Shown here piece by piece: positions 49,016 through 56,991 of a stretch of DNA of 64,000 nt. Origin of the DNA: JABDIP01 sp965227455 (lineage in GTDB: Bacteria; Pseudomonadota; Alphaproteobacteria; DSM-16000; Inquilinaceae). The stretch's first letter is position 1. Every line of letters begins with the position of its first letter. Position numbers and translations under genes: made by a program. The DNA lies in contig OZ245752.1 of NCBI GenBank assembly GCA_965227455.1, forward strand, positions 4,836,001 to 4,900,000, in the 5' to 3' direction. The notes beneath the pieces are model-generated. The model did no database searches. It had not been told where the DNA came from and saw only the letters and a list, made by a program, of their open reading frames with translations.

Positions 49016-50662
49016 ATGATTGTGGCCCGTTTGCGGTCGGCGAGCGGGCTGGTCCTGTTCGCCTTCGTTCTCTGCCATCTGGTCAATCACGCGGTCGGGC
49101 TGGTGTCGTTGGACGCGGCCAATGCCGGGCTTGAGGTGTTCCGCGCCGTCTGGGGCAATCCGGTCTCCTCGCTGCTGGTGACCATCGCTTTCCTGGTGCA
49201 TCTGGTGATCGCGCTGATCACGCTTTATCAGCGGCGCACGCTTCGCATGCGGCCATGGGAGGCGGCGCAGCTGATCCTCGGGCTGCTGATCCCCATGCTG
49301 CTGGCCGAGCACGTCATCGGCACCATGGGTGCCGACCGGGCCTTCGACGTCCGCACCGACTATACCTACATCCAGACCGTCTTTTGGATCGCCGCTCCGT
49401 CCAGCGGCATCATGCAGGTCACTGTCCTGGTGCTCGCCTGGGTCCATGGCTGCATCGGCCTGCATTACTGGTGGCAGGTGAAGCCCTGGTATCCGCAGGC
49501 CGTGCCCACCCTCTATGCGGTCGCCATCCTGGTGCCGACCCTGTCGCTGGCCGGCATCGTGTCGTCCGGGGTCGAGGTGCTGGCGCTGGCGGAGCGGGTG
49601 CCCGATTTCGTCGACCAGGTGTTCGAGCGCGCCCGGCTGACCCCGCAGTCCATCGCTTTCGTGGTCAACGGCACGGACTGGTTCCAATGGGGCTATGCCG
49701 CCGTGGTTGCCGCCGTGCTGGGCGCGCGCTGGGTGCCCTATGCGGTGCGGCGGATCACCGGCGCGCCCAGCTTGACCTATCCCGGCGACCGCGTGGTCCG
49801 GCTGCAGCCCGGGCTGACGGTGCTGGAGGTAAGCCGCGCCGCCGGCATTCCGCATGCTTCGGTCTGTGGCGGCCGCGGCCGGTGCTCGACCTGCCGGGTA
49901 CGGGTCGGGGCCGGTGCCGAGCATCTGGAAGAGGCGTCTTCCGCGGAGAAGAAAGTGCTGCGCCGGGTCGGGGCGCCGCCGGATGTGCGCCTGGCCTGCC
50001 AGATCCGGCCGACTCGCGATCTGGCAGTTACACCGCTGATGCCGCCGACCGCCAGCGCCCGCGACGCCGGCCCAAGGGCCGACTACCTGTCCGGACAGGA
50101 GCGGGAGATCGCCATCCTGTTCGCCGACCTGCGCGGTTTCACCAGCTTCTCCGACGCCAAGCTGCCCTATGACGTGGTTTTCGTGCTGAACCGGTACTTC
50201 ACCCTGATGGGCCAGGCGGTGGAGCTGTCCGGCGGTCGCATTGACAAGTTCATCGGCGACGGGGTGATGGCGCTCTTTGGGGTCGAGGCCGGGGCGCCGG
50301 AAGGCTGCCGCCGGGCGCTCAACGCCGCCCGCGCCATGGCCGAAAGCCTGGCGGAGTTGAACCGGTCCCTGGGCGAGGACCTCCCGGTACCCCTGCGCAT
50401 GGGCATCGGCATCCATGTCGGCCCGGTGATCGTCGGCGAGATGGGCTATGGCCGTGCCAAATCCCTGACCGCCATCGGCGACGCGGTCAACACCGCCAGC
50501 CGCCTGGAGGGGCTGACCAAGGAGTTCGGCGCCCAGCTGGTGGTCTCCGACGCGGTGTTCCGCCACGCCGAATTGGAAACCGACGGCTTCGAGCAACGCT
50601 CGGCCGAGGTGCGCGGCAAGAAGGACGGGATCACGGTCTGGGTGGCCGGTGCGCTCGGATGA
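49016..50662 (+). CDS. Membrane [2Fe-2S]-adenylyl/guanylyl cyclase
   Basis: A 548-residue multidomain protein. Residues 1-245 hold about five or six membrane helices resembling a cytochrome-b/SdhC-type unit with His residues (LCHLVNHAVGL; VLAWVHGCIGLHYWW). Residues 255-340 are a plant-type ferredoxin: Cys284, Cys290 and Cys293 in CGGRGRCSTCRVRV and Cys328 in VRLACQIRP. Residues about 363-545 are a class III cyclase with FADLRGFTSFSD and the second metal Asp in IDKFIGDGVMALFG, plus AIGDAVNTASRLEG. It should make cAMP or cGMP in response to redox or O2 state. It overlaps the BtuF-like gene by four bases. Confidence 0.92.
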   Translation: MIVARLRSASGLVLFAFVLCHLVNHAVGLVSLDAANAGLEVFRAVWGNPVSSLLVTIAFLVHLVIALITLYQRRTLRMRPWEAAQLILGLLIPMLLAEHVIGTMGADRAFDVRTDYTYIQTVFWIAAPSSGIMQVTVLVLAWVHGCIGLHYWWQVKPWYPQAVPTLYAVAILVPTLSLAGIVSSGVEVLALAERVPDFVDQVFERARLTPQSIAFVVNGTDWFQWGYAAVVAAVLGARWVPYAVRRITGAPSLTYPGDRVVRLQPGLTVLEVSRAAGIPHASVCGGRGRCSTCRVRVGAGAEHLEEASSAEKKVLRRVGAPPDVRLACQIRPTRDLAVTPLMPPTASARDAGPRADYLSGQEREIAILFADLRGFTSFSDAKLPYDVVFVLNRYFTLMGQAVELSGGRIDKFIGDGVMALFGVEAGAPEGCRRALNAARAMAESLAELNRSLGEDLPVPLRMGIGIHVGPVIVGEMGYGRAKSLTAIGDAVNTASRLEGLTKEFGAQLVVSDAVFRHAELETDGFEQRSAEVRGKKDGITVWVAGALG

Positions 50663-51576
50663 TGCCGCGGCGCATCGTCTCTCTGCTGCCCAGCGCCACG
50701 GAGATCGTCTGCGCGCTGGGTGCCGGGGACCGGCTGGTCGGGATCAGCCATGAATGCGATTTTCCGCCCGAGGTGGCGGGTGCGCCGGTCCTCACCGCGC
50801 CGCGGATCGATCCGGCGCGGCCGTCCGCCGCAATCGACCGGGACATCGCCGGGATCCTGAAACAGGCGCTGTCGGTATTCGCGCTGGATGGCGAGGCGTT
50901 GGCGGCGGCGCGCCCCGATCTCGTGCTGACCCAGACCTTGTGCGCGGCCTGCGCGGTCAGCCTGGACCAGGTGCGCGATGCCCTGGGCCAGGCATTGGAC
51001 GGCGAGGTGGCGCTGGTCTCCCTGGAACCGGCGACGCTGGACGATGTCTGGTCGGACGTCCTGACGGTGGGCCGGGCACTGGGGCTTGCGGACAGGGCGG
51101 ATGCGCTGGTCGCCGGGCTGCGGGACAGGGTCGCGGCTGTATCGCGGGCCGTGGAGGGCCTGCCGAGGCCGCGCGTGGCGTGCATCGAATGGTTCGATCC
51201 GCCGATGATCGCCGGCAACTGGGTGCCAGACCTGGTGACGGCTGCTGGCGGCATGCCGCTGCTGGCCGAGGCCGGCGCCCATTCCGACTGGCTGCAGTGG
51301 GACGACCTGCTGGCCTCCGATCCCGAGGTGATCGTGCTGATGCCCTGCGGCTTCGACATCGAGCGCTGCCGCGCCGAACTCCCGGCGCTGACCGGCCGGC
51401 CCGGCTGGTCGGATCTGACTGCGGTGCGCGCCGGGCGGGTCTATGTCACCGACGGCAATGCCTGCTTCAATCGGCCGGGGCCGCGTCTGGCCGATTCCGC
51501 AGAAGTGCTGGCTGAGATCCTGCACCCTGATGCGGTACCGCGCCGGCATGCTGACAGATACTGGCAGCAGGCTTGA
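50659..51576 (+). CDS. BtuF-like cobalamin-binding protein (no signal peptide)
   Basis: A 305-residue protein of the periplasmic-binding type III family (TroA/BtuF-like): MPRRIVSLLPSATEIVCALG, GDRLVGISHECDFPPEV, WSDVLTVGRALGLADRADAL, PRVACIEWFDPPMIAGNWV and VYVTDGNACFNRPGPRLADS. It lacks a signal peptide, so it probably remains in the cytoplasm or is a degenerate relative. It overlaps the cyclase gene by four bases; no BtuCD permease/ATPase follows. Its ligand is uncertain (cobalamin, iron chelate or another tetrapyrrole). The overlap with a cyclase gene could mean a sensing role (inference). Confidence 0.83.
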   Translation: MMPRRIVSLLPSATEIVCALGAGDRLVGISHECDFPPEVAGAPVLTAPRIDPARPSAAIDRDIAGILKQALSVFALDGEALAAARPDLVLTQTLCAACAVSLDQVRDALGQALDGEVALVSLEPATLDDVWSDVLTVGRALGLADRADALVAGLRDRVAAVSRAVEGLPRPRVACIEWFDPPMIAGNWVPDLVTAAGGMPLLAEAGAHSDWLQWDDLLASDPEVIVLMPCGFDIERCRAELPALTGRPGWSDLTAVRAGRVYVTDGNACFNRPGPRLADSAEVLAEILHPDAVPRRHADRYWQQA

Positions 51577-51648
51577 CGCGAACCTCCGGTCTTGCGTTGC
51601 CGGCCGGTCGCGGCAGTGCCAGTCTCCCATCCCATGTGCGCACAACCC

Positions 51649-52749
51649 ATGAAGGACGGCCTGAACCGGGCCGCCATCGAACGGATCGCGGCGACCTTCT
51701 CGGGCGTCGCGCCGGACTTCGCCTCCAACGGTTTCCTGCGCCGGGCCTGCGACGGCCTGGACGCGCTGGAGCTGAAGGACCGGGTGATCCGTGTCGCCGA
51801 GAGCCTGGATGCGGTGCTGCCGAAGCCATTCCCCAAGGCGCTGGCGGTGATCCTCAAGGCGGCGGAGGCCTGGCCAGAGCGCGATCCGGACGATTCGCTC
51901 GGCGGCTTCTCCGCCTGGCCGATCATCGATTTCGTCGGGCTCTACGGCGTCGGCCATCCCGACGAGTCGCTGCCGGCTCTCCGACGCCTCACGCCGCTCT
52001 TCTCCGCCGAATTCGCCATCCGGCCGTTCCTCATCGAGCACCGGAACGCGACGTTGGACCATCTGGCGCGCTGGGTCGAGGACCCGGATGAACATGTCCG
52101 CAGGCTGGTCTCGGAGGGCACCCGGCCGCTGCTGCCCTGGGGCCAGCGCCTCAGGGAGTTCCAGGCCGACCCATCGCTGGCAATGGGGTTCCTGGACCGC
52201 CTGAAGGACGATCCTTCGGAGTATGTCCGCCGCTCGGTCGCCAACCATCTGAACGACATTTCCAAGGACCATCCGAACGTAACGCTGGAGGTCTGCGCGC
52301 GCTGGTCGCGCGATGCCGGGCAGGAGCGCCGCTGGATCGTCCGCCACGCCTTGCGCACGCTGCTGAAGCAGGGCGAGCCGCGTGCCCTGACCCTGCTGGG
52401 CTACGACAATGGGGCGGAGGTCACGGCCGACGGATTCTCGCTGACGCCGAAATCCCTGACGATGGGCGACAGCCTCACCTTCTCGCTGACCCTGACCTCG
52501 ACCGGTACCGAACCCCAGGACCTTCTGGTCGACTACGCCATCCACCACCGCAAGGCCAATGGCGGCACGACCCCGAAGGTGTTCCGCCTGAAGACCCTGG
52601 ACATCGCGCCGGGCGCCACGGTGCGGGTGAAGAAGAGCCACCCCTTCAAGCCGATCACCACCCGCCGCTACTATTCCGGCACCCATGAGGTGGAGATCAT
52701 CGTCAACGGCCGCAGCGTCGCGAAAGAGGCGTTCGAACTGGTCGTTTAG
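51649..52749 (+). CDS. HEAT-repeat DNA alkylation repair-like protein
   Basis: A 366-residue helical repeat protein resembling the AlkD family (RAAIERIAATFSGVAPDFAS; PFPKALAVILKAAEAWPERD; LARWVEDPDEHVRRLVSEGT; DDPSEYVRRSVANHLNDISK; RWIVRHALRTLLKQGEPRAL). Its C-terminal 100 residues form a beta-rich extension (LTPKSLTMGDSLTFSLTLTS; HEVEIIVNGRSVAKEAFELV), not usual in AlkD. AlkD removes bulky cationic bases by HEAT-repeat capture. Starts at 51634 or 51592 are also possible; ATG 51649 is taken as the first residue of the repeat region. Confidence 0.78.
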   Translation: MKDGLNRAAIERIAATFSGVAPDFASNGFLRRACDGLDALELKDRVIRVAESLDAVLPKPFPKALAVILKAAEAWPERDPDDSLGGFSAWPIIDFVGLYGVGHPDESLPALRRLTPLFSAEFAIRPFLIEHRNATLDHLARWVEDPDEHVRRLVSEGTRPLLPWGQRLREFQADPSLAMGFLDRLKDDPSEYVRRSVANHLNDISKDHPNVTLEVCARWSRDAGQERRWIVRHALRTLLKQGEPRALTLLGYDNGAEVTADGFSLTPKSLTMGDSLTFSLTLTSTGTEPQDLLVDYAIHHRKANGGTTPKVFRLKTLDIAPGATVRVKKSHPFKPITTRRYYSGTHEVEIIVNGRSVAKEAFELVV

Positions 52750-52761
52750 CCGACTGGGGTC

Positions 52762-53538
52762 TCAACGGGTACTTCCAGCCAGAATTTTCGCAAGCCCATC
52801 GCGCAGCCTTTCGCTGGGCTCAAAGAACTGCGCATACCCTTCCAGGGCGTCGTCCAGAGCCGCTTCGGCCTCTGGCCGCCGGCCTAGCCTGGCTTGGCTG
52901 AAGGCTTCGACCAGTCGTGGTGGCGGCCAATGGCCTGGGCCGCTCCCGGGCTCCCGGGCCTGGCACTGCGCTACTGTCAGCACGTCTTCGACGCTGGCGG
53001 CCGCCTCAAACCAGTCCAACATCCGCTCTCGCTGCTGGCGCCAGGCAGCGACCATGTCCTCGCGCAACGCCATGGTGCCGTGCAGGCCGTCGACCTCGCC
53101 CGGCCTGCGGTCGGAGAGGGAGTCGTCGTTCGAATCATCGTCCCCCAGCCTATGGAAAAGGTCCATTCGGGCGCTGCGGACGGTGCGATGCCACTCCAGC
53201 CGGCGCTTCCAGCCATGCGGCACGAAGCTGAGCGATACGCCCCAACAGAAGCTGTATTGCCTGCCTTTGAAGGCGTCCAACCGCAGCAGCTGGATGATGT
53301 CGTCCGACACGACCTTGGCGAACCGTGTGTCACGGTCCAGAACAAACCCCGCCGCGAACAGGTCGTCCCGAACAATATCGATGAATACTGCCCGCGCCGC
53401 CGGGCCATCGACCAACTCGACGCCGTGGAGCCGCTCGCGCTCGCGCATCCAGCCCGGCATACGTGCGACCTCGAAGGACGAACCGCCAAAACGCGATTTC
53501 AGTTTCAGCGAATCAAGCCAGCGTTTCAGCAATGACAT
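52762..53538 (-). CDS. Hypothetical protein, 258 aa (recX operon)
   Basis: A 258-residue protein of unknown family (MSLLKRWLDSLKLKSRFGGS; QYSFCWGVSLSFVPHGWKRR; DLFHRLGDDDSNDDSLSDRR). No membrane helix is seen. The short central SFCWGVSLSFVPH patch slightly resembles DUF4304-like proteins, but not strongly. It lies only four bases downstream of recX in the same direction and converges with the AlkD-like gene. Confidence 0.6.
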   Translation of the reverse strand: MSLLKRWLDSLKLKSRFGGSSFEVARMPGWMRERERLHGVELVDGPAARAVFIDIVRDDLFAAGFVLDRDTRFAKVVSDDIIQLLRLDAFKGRQYSFCWGVSLSFVPHGWKRRLEWHRTVRSARMDLFHRLGDDDSNDDSLSDRRPGEVDGLHGTMALREDMVAAWRQQRERMLDWFEAAASVEDVLTVAQCQAREPGSGPGHWPPPRLVEAFSQARLGRRPEAEAALDDALEGYAQFFEPSERLRDGLAKILAGSTR

Positions 53539-53542
53539 TGAC

Positions 53543-54121
53543 CTAGCTGCCGGTCGCCGGAAGCTGGGTAAGAATGGACTCTGGATCGTCGACCTCGATC
53601 ACCCGGCGCGCCAGATCGTAGGAGAAGCCTGCACGGGCCAGGGCGGCCAGGTCCTTGTCGCGAAACGCGGCGCGGGCGTCCGGGGCTCGATGCGGCCCAA
53701 GCCGGCGGCGGCGGATCAGGGCGAGCGCCGCCGTAAGGTCGGCGTCGCCGGTCTTTTCCGAAAGCGCGGCGAGCGCGTGGTCGATGTCGTCGGATGCCAC
53801 GCCCTTTTGCATCAGCCGACCGCGAATGCCCCGAGTCGCGACGCCGCGCCGCGACAGGCTGTGGGCCAGCGACTCGGCATAGGTCCGGTCGTCCAACAGG
53901 CCGGAGCGGGCGAAGCGGGCGACGATGTCGTCGATCCAGCCAGCCGCTTCCTCCTGGTCGATATCGTGCACCCGGGCCGATTTGGTCACCCGGCGCGTTA
54001 GGACCCGCCGCAGGTTCTCCGCCGAGCTGGCGAAGCGCTCCAGATAGTGCAGAGCGGCCGCCTCCAGGCTCTTCGGGCTGATCTTGCGCGGACGCTTCCG
54101 GGTGCGGGGAGAATCGGACAT
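53543..54121 (-). CDS. recX: Regulatory protein RecX
   Basis: A 192-residue RecX, a helical-repeat protein that blocks RecA filament extension. Alphaproteobacterial hallmarks are present: KSLEAAALHYLERFASSAEN, RRVLTRRVTKSARVHDIDQE, GLLDDRTYAESLAHSLSRRG and the C-terminal GFSYDLARRVIEVDD. RecA itself is not adjacent. It is divergent from the ABC-2 permease genes. Confidence 0.9.
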   Translation of the reverse strand: MSDSPRTRKRPRKISPKSLEAAALHYLERFASSAENLRRVLTRRVTKSARVHDIDQEEAAGWIDDIVARFARSGLLDDRTYAESLAHSLSRRGVATRGIRGRLMQKGVASDDIDHALAALSEKTGDADLTAALALIRRRRLGPHRAPDARAAFRDKDLAALARAGFSYDLARRVIEVDDPESILTQLPATGS

Positions 54122-54225
54122 GGGATCCGCACTGTGCCACCGCCGGGATGGCGTTGTCAGGCCGTTTGCGGCGCCGGGCCGTGCGCGGTATGGTCGCCGC
54201 CGATTTCACGTCGATCTTGGAAGCG

Positions 54226-55026
54226 ATGACACCCTACCGTTCCGCGCCCCGGACGGTCGGCCCGGTGAACTGGGTCGGCCTGTGGACCCTGTACCGCAAG
54301 GAGGTGTTCCGCTTCCTGAAGGTGTTCACCCAGACCATCGCAGCCCCGGTGGTCACCACGCTGCTGTTCTACACCATCTTCGCGCTGGCCTTGGGCGGCA
54401 TCGTGCGCATGGCCGGCACCGTGCCGTTCCTGGAGTTCCTGGCGCCGGGGCTGGTGATGATGTCGATGGTGCAGAACGCCTTCGCCAACACCTCCTCCTC
54501 GGTGATGATCTCCAAGATCCAGGGCAATATCGTCGACGTGCTGATGCCGCCGCTGTCGCCGTTCGAGCTGGCCTTGGGCTATGTCGCGGGCGGCGTCACG
54601 CGCGGCCTGCTGGTCGGGCTGGCGACCTTCCTGGCGATCCGGCTGTTCGTGCCGGTCGGCATCCACTCGGTCTTCTTCATCCTGTTCCACGGCATCGCGG
54701 CGTCGATGATGCTGGCGCTGCTGGGGGTGATCGGCGGCATCTGGTCGGAGAAGTTCGACCACATCGCGGCCGTCACCAACTTCGTGGTGACGCCGCTCGC
54801 CTTCCTGTCCGGCACCTTCTACACGATCGACCGGCTGCCGGAGAACTGGCAGTTCATCGCCCATCTGAACCCGTTCTTCTACATGATCGACGGCTTCCGC
54901 TACGGGTTCATCGGCCAGACCGACGGCACGCTGATGATCGGCCTTGCCGTCATGGCCGGGGTCAATCTCGGGCTCTGGGCGCTGGTGCTGCGCATGCTGT
55001 CCACCGGCTACAAGCTGAAGCCCTGA
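54226..55026 (+). CDS. ABC-2 type transporter permease 1
   Basis: A 266-residue ABC-2 permease with six helices. MTPYRSAPRTVGPVNWVGLW starts the conserved part, then TLYRKEVFRFLKVFTQTIAA (interface helix), FLEFLAPGLVMMSMVQNAFA, KIQGNIVDVLMPPLSPFELA and NPFFYMIDGFRYGFIGQTDG. Members export polysaccharide precursors, drugs or haemolysin-like compounds. No ATPase gene is in the cluster. The ATG at 54226 is preferred for the conserved N-terminus; the frame is open from 54148. Its stop overlaps the next start (TGATG). Confidence 0.9.
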   Translation: MTPYRSAPRTVGPVNWVGLWTLYRKEVFRFLKVFTQTIAAPVVTTLLFYTIFALALGGIVRMAGTVPFLEFLAPGLVMMSMVQNAFANTSSSVMISKIQGNIVDVLMPPLSPFELALGYVAGGVTRGLLVGLATFLAIRLFVPVGIHSVFFILFHGIAASMMLALLGVIGGIWSEKFDHIAAVTNFVVTPLAFLSGTFYTIDRLPENWQFIAHLNPFFYMIDGFRYGFIGQTDGTLMIGLAVMAGVNLGLWALVLRMLSTGYKLKP

Positions 55027-55832
55027 TGGTCCCGGTCGCCGCGCCGCGGCCGCCGCGGCCGATCGGCTTCGTGCACTGGCTGGGGCTGGCGACGCTGCTG
55101 AGGCGCGAACTCGGCAGGTACTTCAGTTTCTGGCGCGTGAGCATCGCCGGACCCGCTTTTGCCCAACTGCTCTACCTGCTCATCTTCGTGCTGGCGCTGG
55201 GCGGTGCCCGCGAAACTGCCGATGGCGCCGCCGTTCTGCCCTTCATCGCGCCCGGCCTGCTCGTCTTCGCGGTGATGCAGCGCTCGGCGGAGAACTGCAC
55301 CTTCTCGCTGATGTTCGACAAGCTGGAAGGCATGGTTTCGGACATCCTGAACCCGCCCCTGGCGCCGACCGAGCTGGCGGTGGCCTACGCGGTCAGCGGC
55401 GCCATGAGCGGCCTGATCACCGGCCTGCCGATCATGATCGGCATCCTGCTGTTCCTCGACATCCCGGTCGGCCAGCCGCTGCTGGCCCTGCTCATCGCGG
55501 TCCTGAGCGCGCTGATGATGGCCTCGTTCGGAACCCTGGCCGGGCTGTGGGCGGAGAAGTTCGACCATGTGGCGGCCGTCTTCGCCTTCTTCATCGTGCC
55601 GCTGGGCTTCCTCTCCGGACTGTTCGCGCCCATCGACAGGCTGCCCGGGCCGCTGCAGACGGCGGTGCAGTTCAACCCGATCTTCTACGCCATCGACGGC
55701 TTCCGCGGCGCGGTAGCCGGCGTGCATGTGGCACCGCTCGGCCTCAGCGTGACGGTGCTGGCCGGCACCACAATGCTGCTCTGGCTCGCCGCCAACCGCC
55801 TGATAGCCACCGGCTACAAAATCAAGGCATGA
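55026..55832 (+). CDS. ABC-2 type transporter permease 2
   Basis: A 268-residue paralogue of permease 1: ATLLRRELGRYFSFWRVSIA, FIAPGLLVFAVMQRSAENCT, KLEGMVSDILNPPLAPTELA, GLWAEKFDHVAAVFAFFIVP and NPIFYAIDGFRGAVAG. It starts on the stop of permease 1 and is followed by a family A palindrome. Confidence 0.9.
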   Translation: MVPVAAPRPPRPIGFVHWLGLATLLRRELGRYFSFWRVSIAGPAFAQLLYLLIFVLALGGARETADGAAVLPFIAPGLLVFAVMQRSAENCTFSLMFDKLEGMVSDILNPPLAPTELAVAYAVSGAMSGLITGLPIMIGILLFLDIPVGQPLLALLIAVLSALMMASFGTLAGLWAEKFDHVAAVFAFFIVPLGFLSGLFAPIDRLPGPLQTAVQFNPIFYAIDGFRGAVAGVHVAPLGLSVTVLAGTTMLLWLAANRLIATGYKIKA

Positions 55833-55854
55833 AAAAGCCTGCGTGCGGTGGCCC

Positions 55855-56004
55855 AATTCCTCTCCCCTTGTGGGAGAGGTCGGATCGCAAGGCGATCCGG
55901 GTGAGGGGTCGCGCGGCGTCTGCCGCGCGAAGACTCATCTCTGGTCCCCTCACCCTCCCAGTGCTTCGCACCGGGCCCCTCCCTCACCCGCAAGGGGAGA
56001 GGGG
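55855..56004. repeat. Palindromic repeat family A, copy 5 (rearranged)
   Basis: A 150-bp element built from the family A words in a different order: CTCTCCCCTTGTGGGAGAGG, GGATCGCAAGGCGATCC, then CCCCTCACCCTCCCAG and CCTCACCCGCAAGGGGAGAG. It looks like two partial copies joined. It lies between permease 2 and permease 3. Confidence 0.8.
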
Positions 56005-56031
56005 CAGGAGATCGATCCCGAGCGGGGGGCA

Positions 56032-56850
56032 ATGACCACCGCCTTGCAACCCGCTGCCGCGCCCCGGGCCATCCGCGCCTTCGGGGCGTGCAACTGGATC
56101 GGGGTCTGGACCCTGTTCCAGCGGGAGCTTTGGCGGTTCCTGAAGGAATGGCTGGAGACGGTGGTGGCGCCGTCCTTCTCGGCGATCCTCTACCTGGCGG
56201 TGTTTGCCTTCGCGCTTGGCCCGGACCGCGATACGGCGGCCGGGCAGGCGGTGCTCAGCTTCATCCTGCCGGGGCTGGTACTATTCGCGGTGCTGGAGCG
56301 GGCGGCGGAGACCACCGTCTTCACCCTGGTCTACGACAAGCTGGAGGGCTCCATCAGCGACGTGCTGATGCCGCCGCTCACCGCCAGCGAGCTCGTCGCC
56401 GCCTATGCGCTGGCCGGTGCGGCCGCCGGTCTCGTGACCGGCACGCCGGTGCTCGCGGTGGCCATCGTCGCCCTGGACATGCCGGTCGGCTCGCCGGCGC
56501 TGGTCCTCGCCTTCGCCGCCGGAGGCTCGCTGATGCTGTCGCTGACCGGCATCCTGGTCGGGCTGTGGTCGGCGAAATGGGACCACGCCACCGCCTTCTT
56601 CGCCTTCCTGCTGATCCCGCTCACCTTCCTCTCCGGCCTGTTCGCCCCGGTCGAGCTGCTGCCCTCGCCGCTGCCGCAGATCGTGCAGCTGAACCCGATC
56701 TTCTATGTGATCGACGGCTTCCGCGCCGGCGCGCTCGGCATCCACTCCGCCCCCATCGGCCTCAGCCTGGCCGTGGTCGCAACGACCATCATGGCGCTCT
56801 GGGCTCTGTGCGACCGGCTCGTCGCGCGCGGCTGGAAGCTGAAGCCGTAG
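56032..56850 (+). CDS. ABC-2 type transporter permease 3
   Basis: A 272-residue third paralogue: GVWTLFQRELWRFLKEWLET, FILPGLVLFAVLERAAETTV, KLEGSISDVLMPPLTASELV, GLWSAKWDHATAFFAFLLIP and NPIFYVIDGFRAGALG. Same architecture as permeases 1 and 2. No ATP-binding protein follows (the next gene is an acetyl-CoA hydrolase), so the partner ATPase, if any, is outside the window. Confidence 0.9.
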   Translation: MTTALQPAAAPRAIRAFGACNWIGVWTLFQRELWRFLKEWLETVVAPSFSAILYLAVFAFALGPDRDTAAGQAVLSFILPGLVLFAVLERAAETTVFTLVYDKLEGSISDVLMPPLTASELVAAYALAGAAAGLVTGTPVLAVAIVALDMPVGSPALVLAFAAGGSLMLSLTGILVGLWSAKWDHATAFFAFLLIPLTFLSGLFAPVELLPSPLPQIVQLNPIFYVIDGFRAGALGIHSAPIGLSLAVVATTIMALWALCDRLVARGWKLKP

Positions 56851-56991
56851 CGCCAAATTGGGCTGGGACCCGTACCGCCCAGTCATTGCGCCAGAGATCC
56901 TCGGCGCGGTGCGAATCGCGCCGGGCGCATGGTCGTTGTGTGCTAGCGTGTGCAGCTTGGATCCGAATGACGAGGCTAATCGCTTCGGACG

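Noticed and set aside
48971..52686. Long minus-strand open frames across the cyclase, BtuF-like and AlkD-like genes
   Set aside because: Antisense to genes with intact ferredoxin, cyclase and HEAT-repeat motifs; shadow composition.
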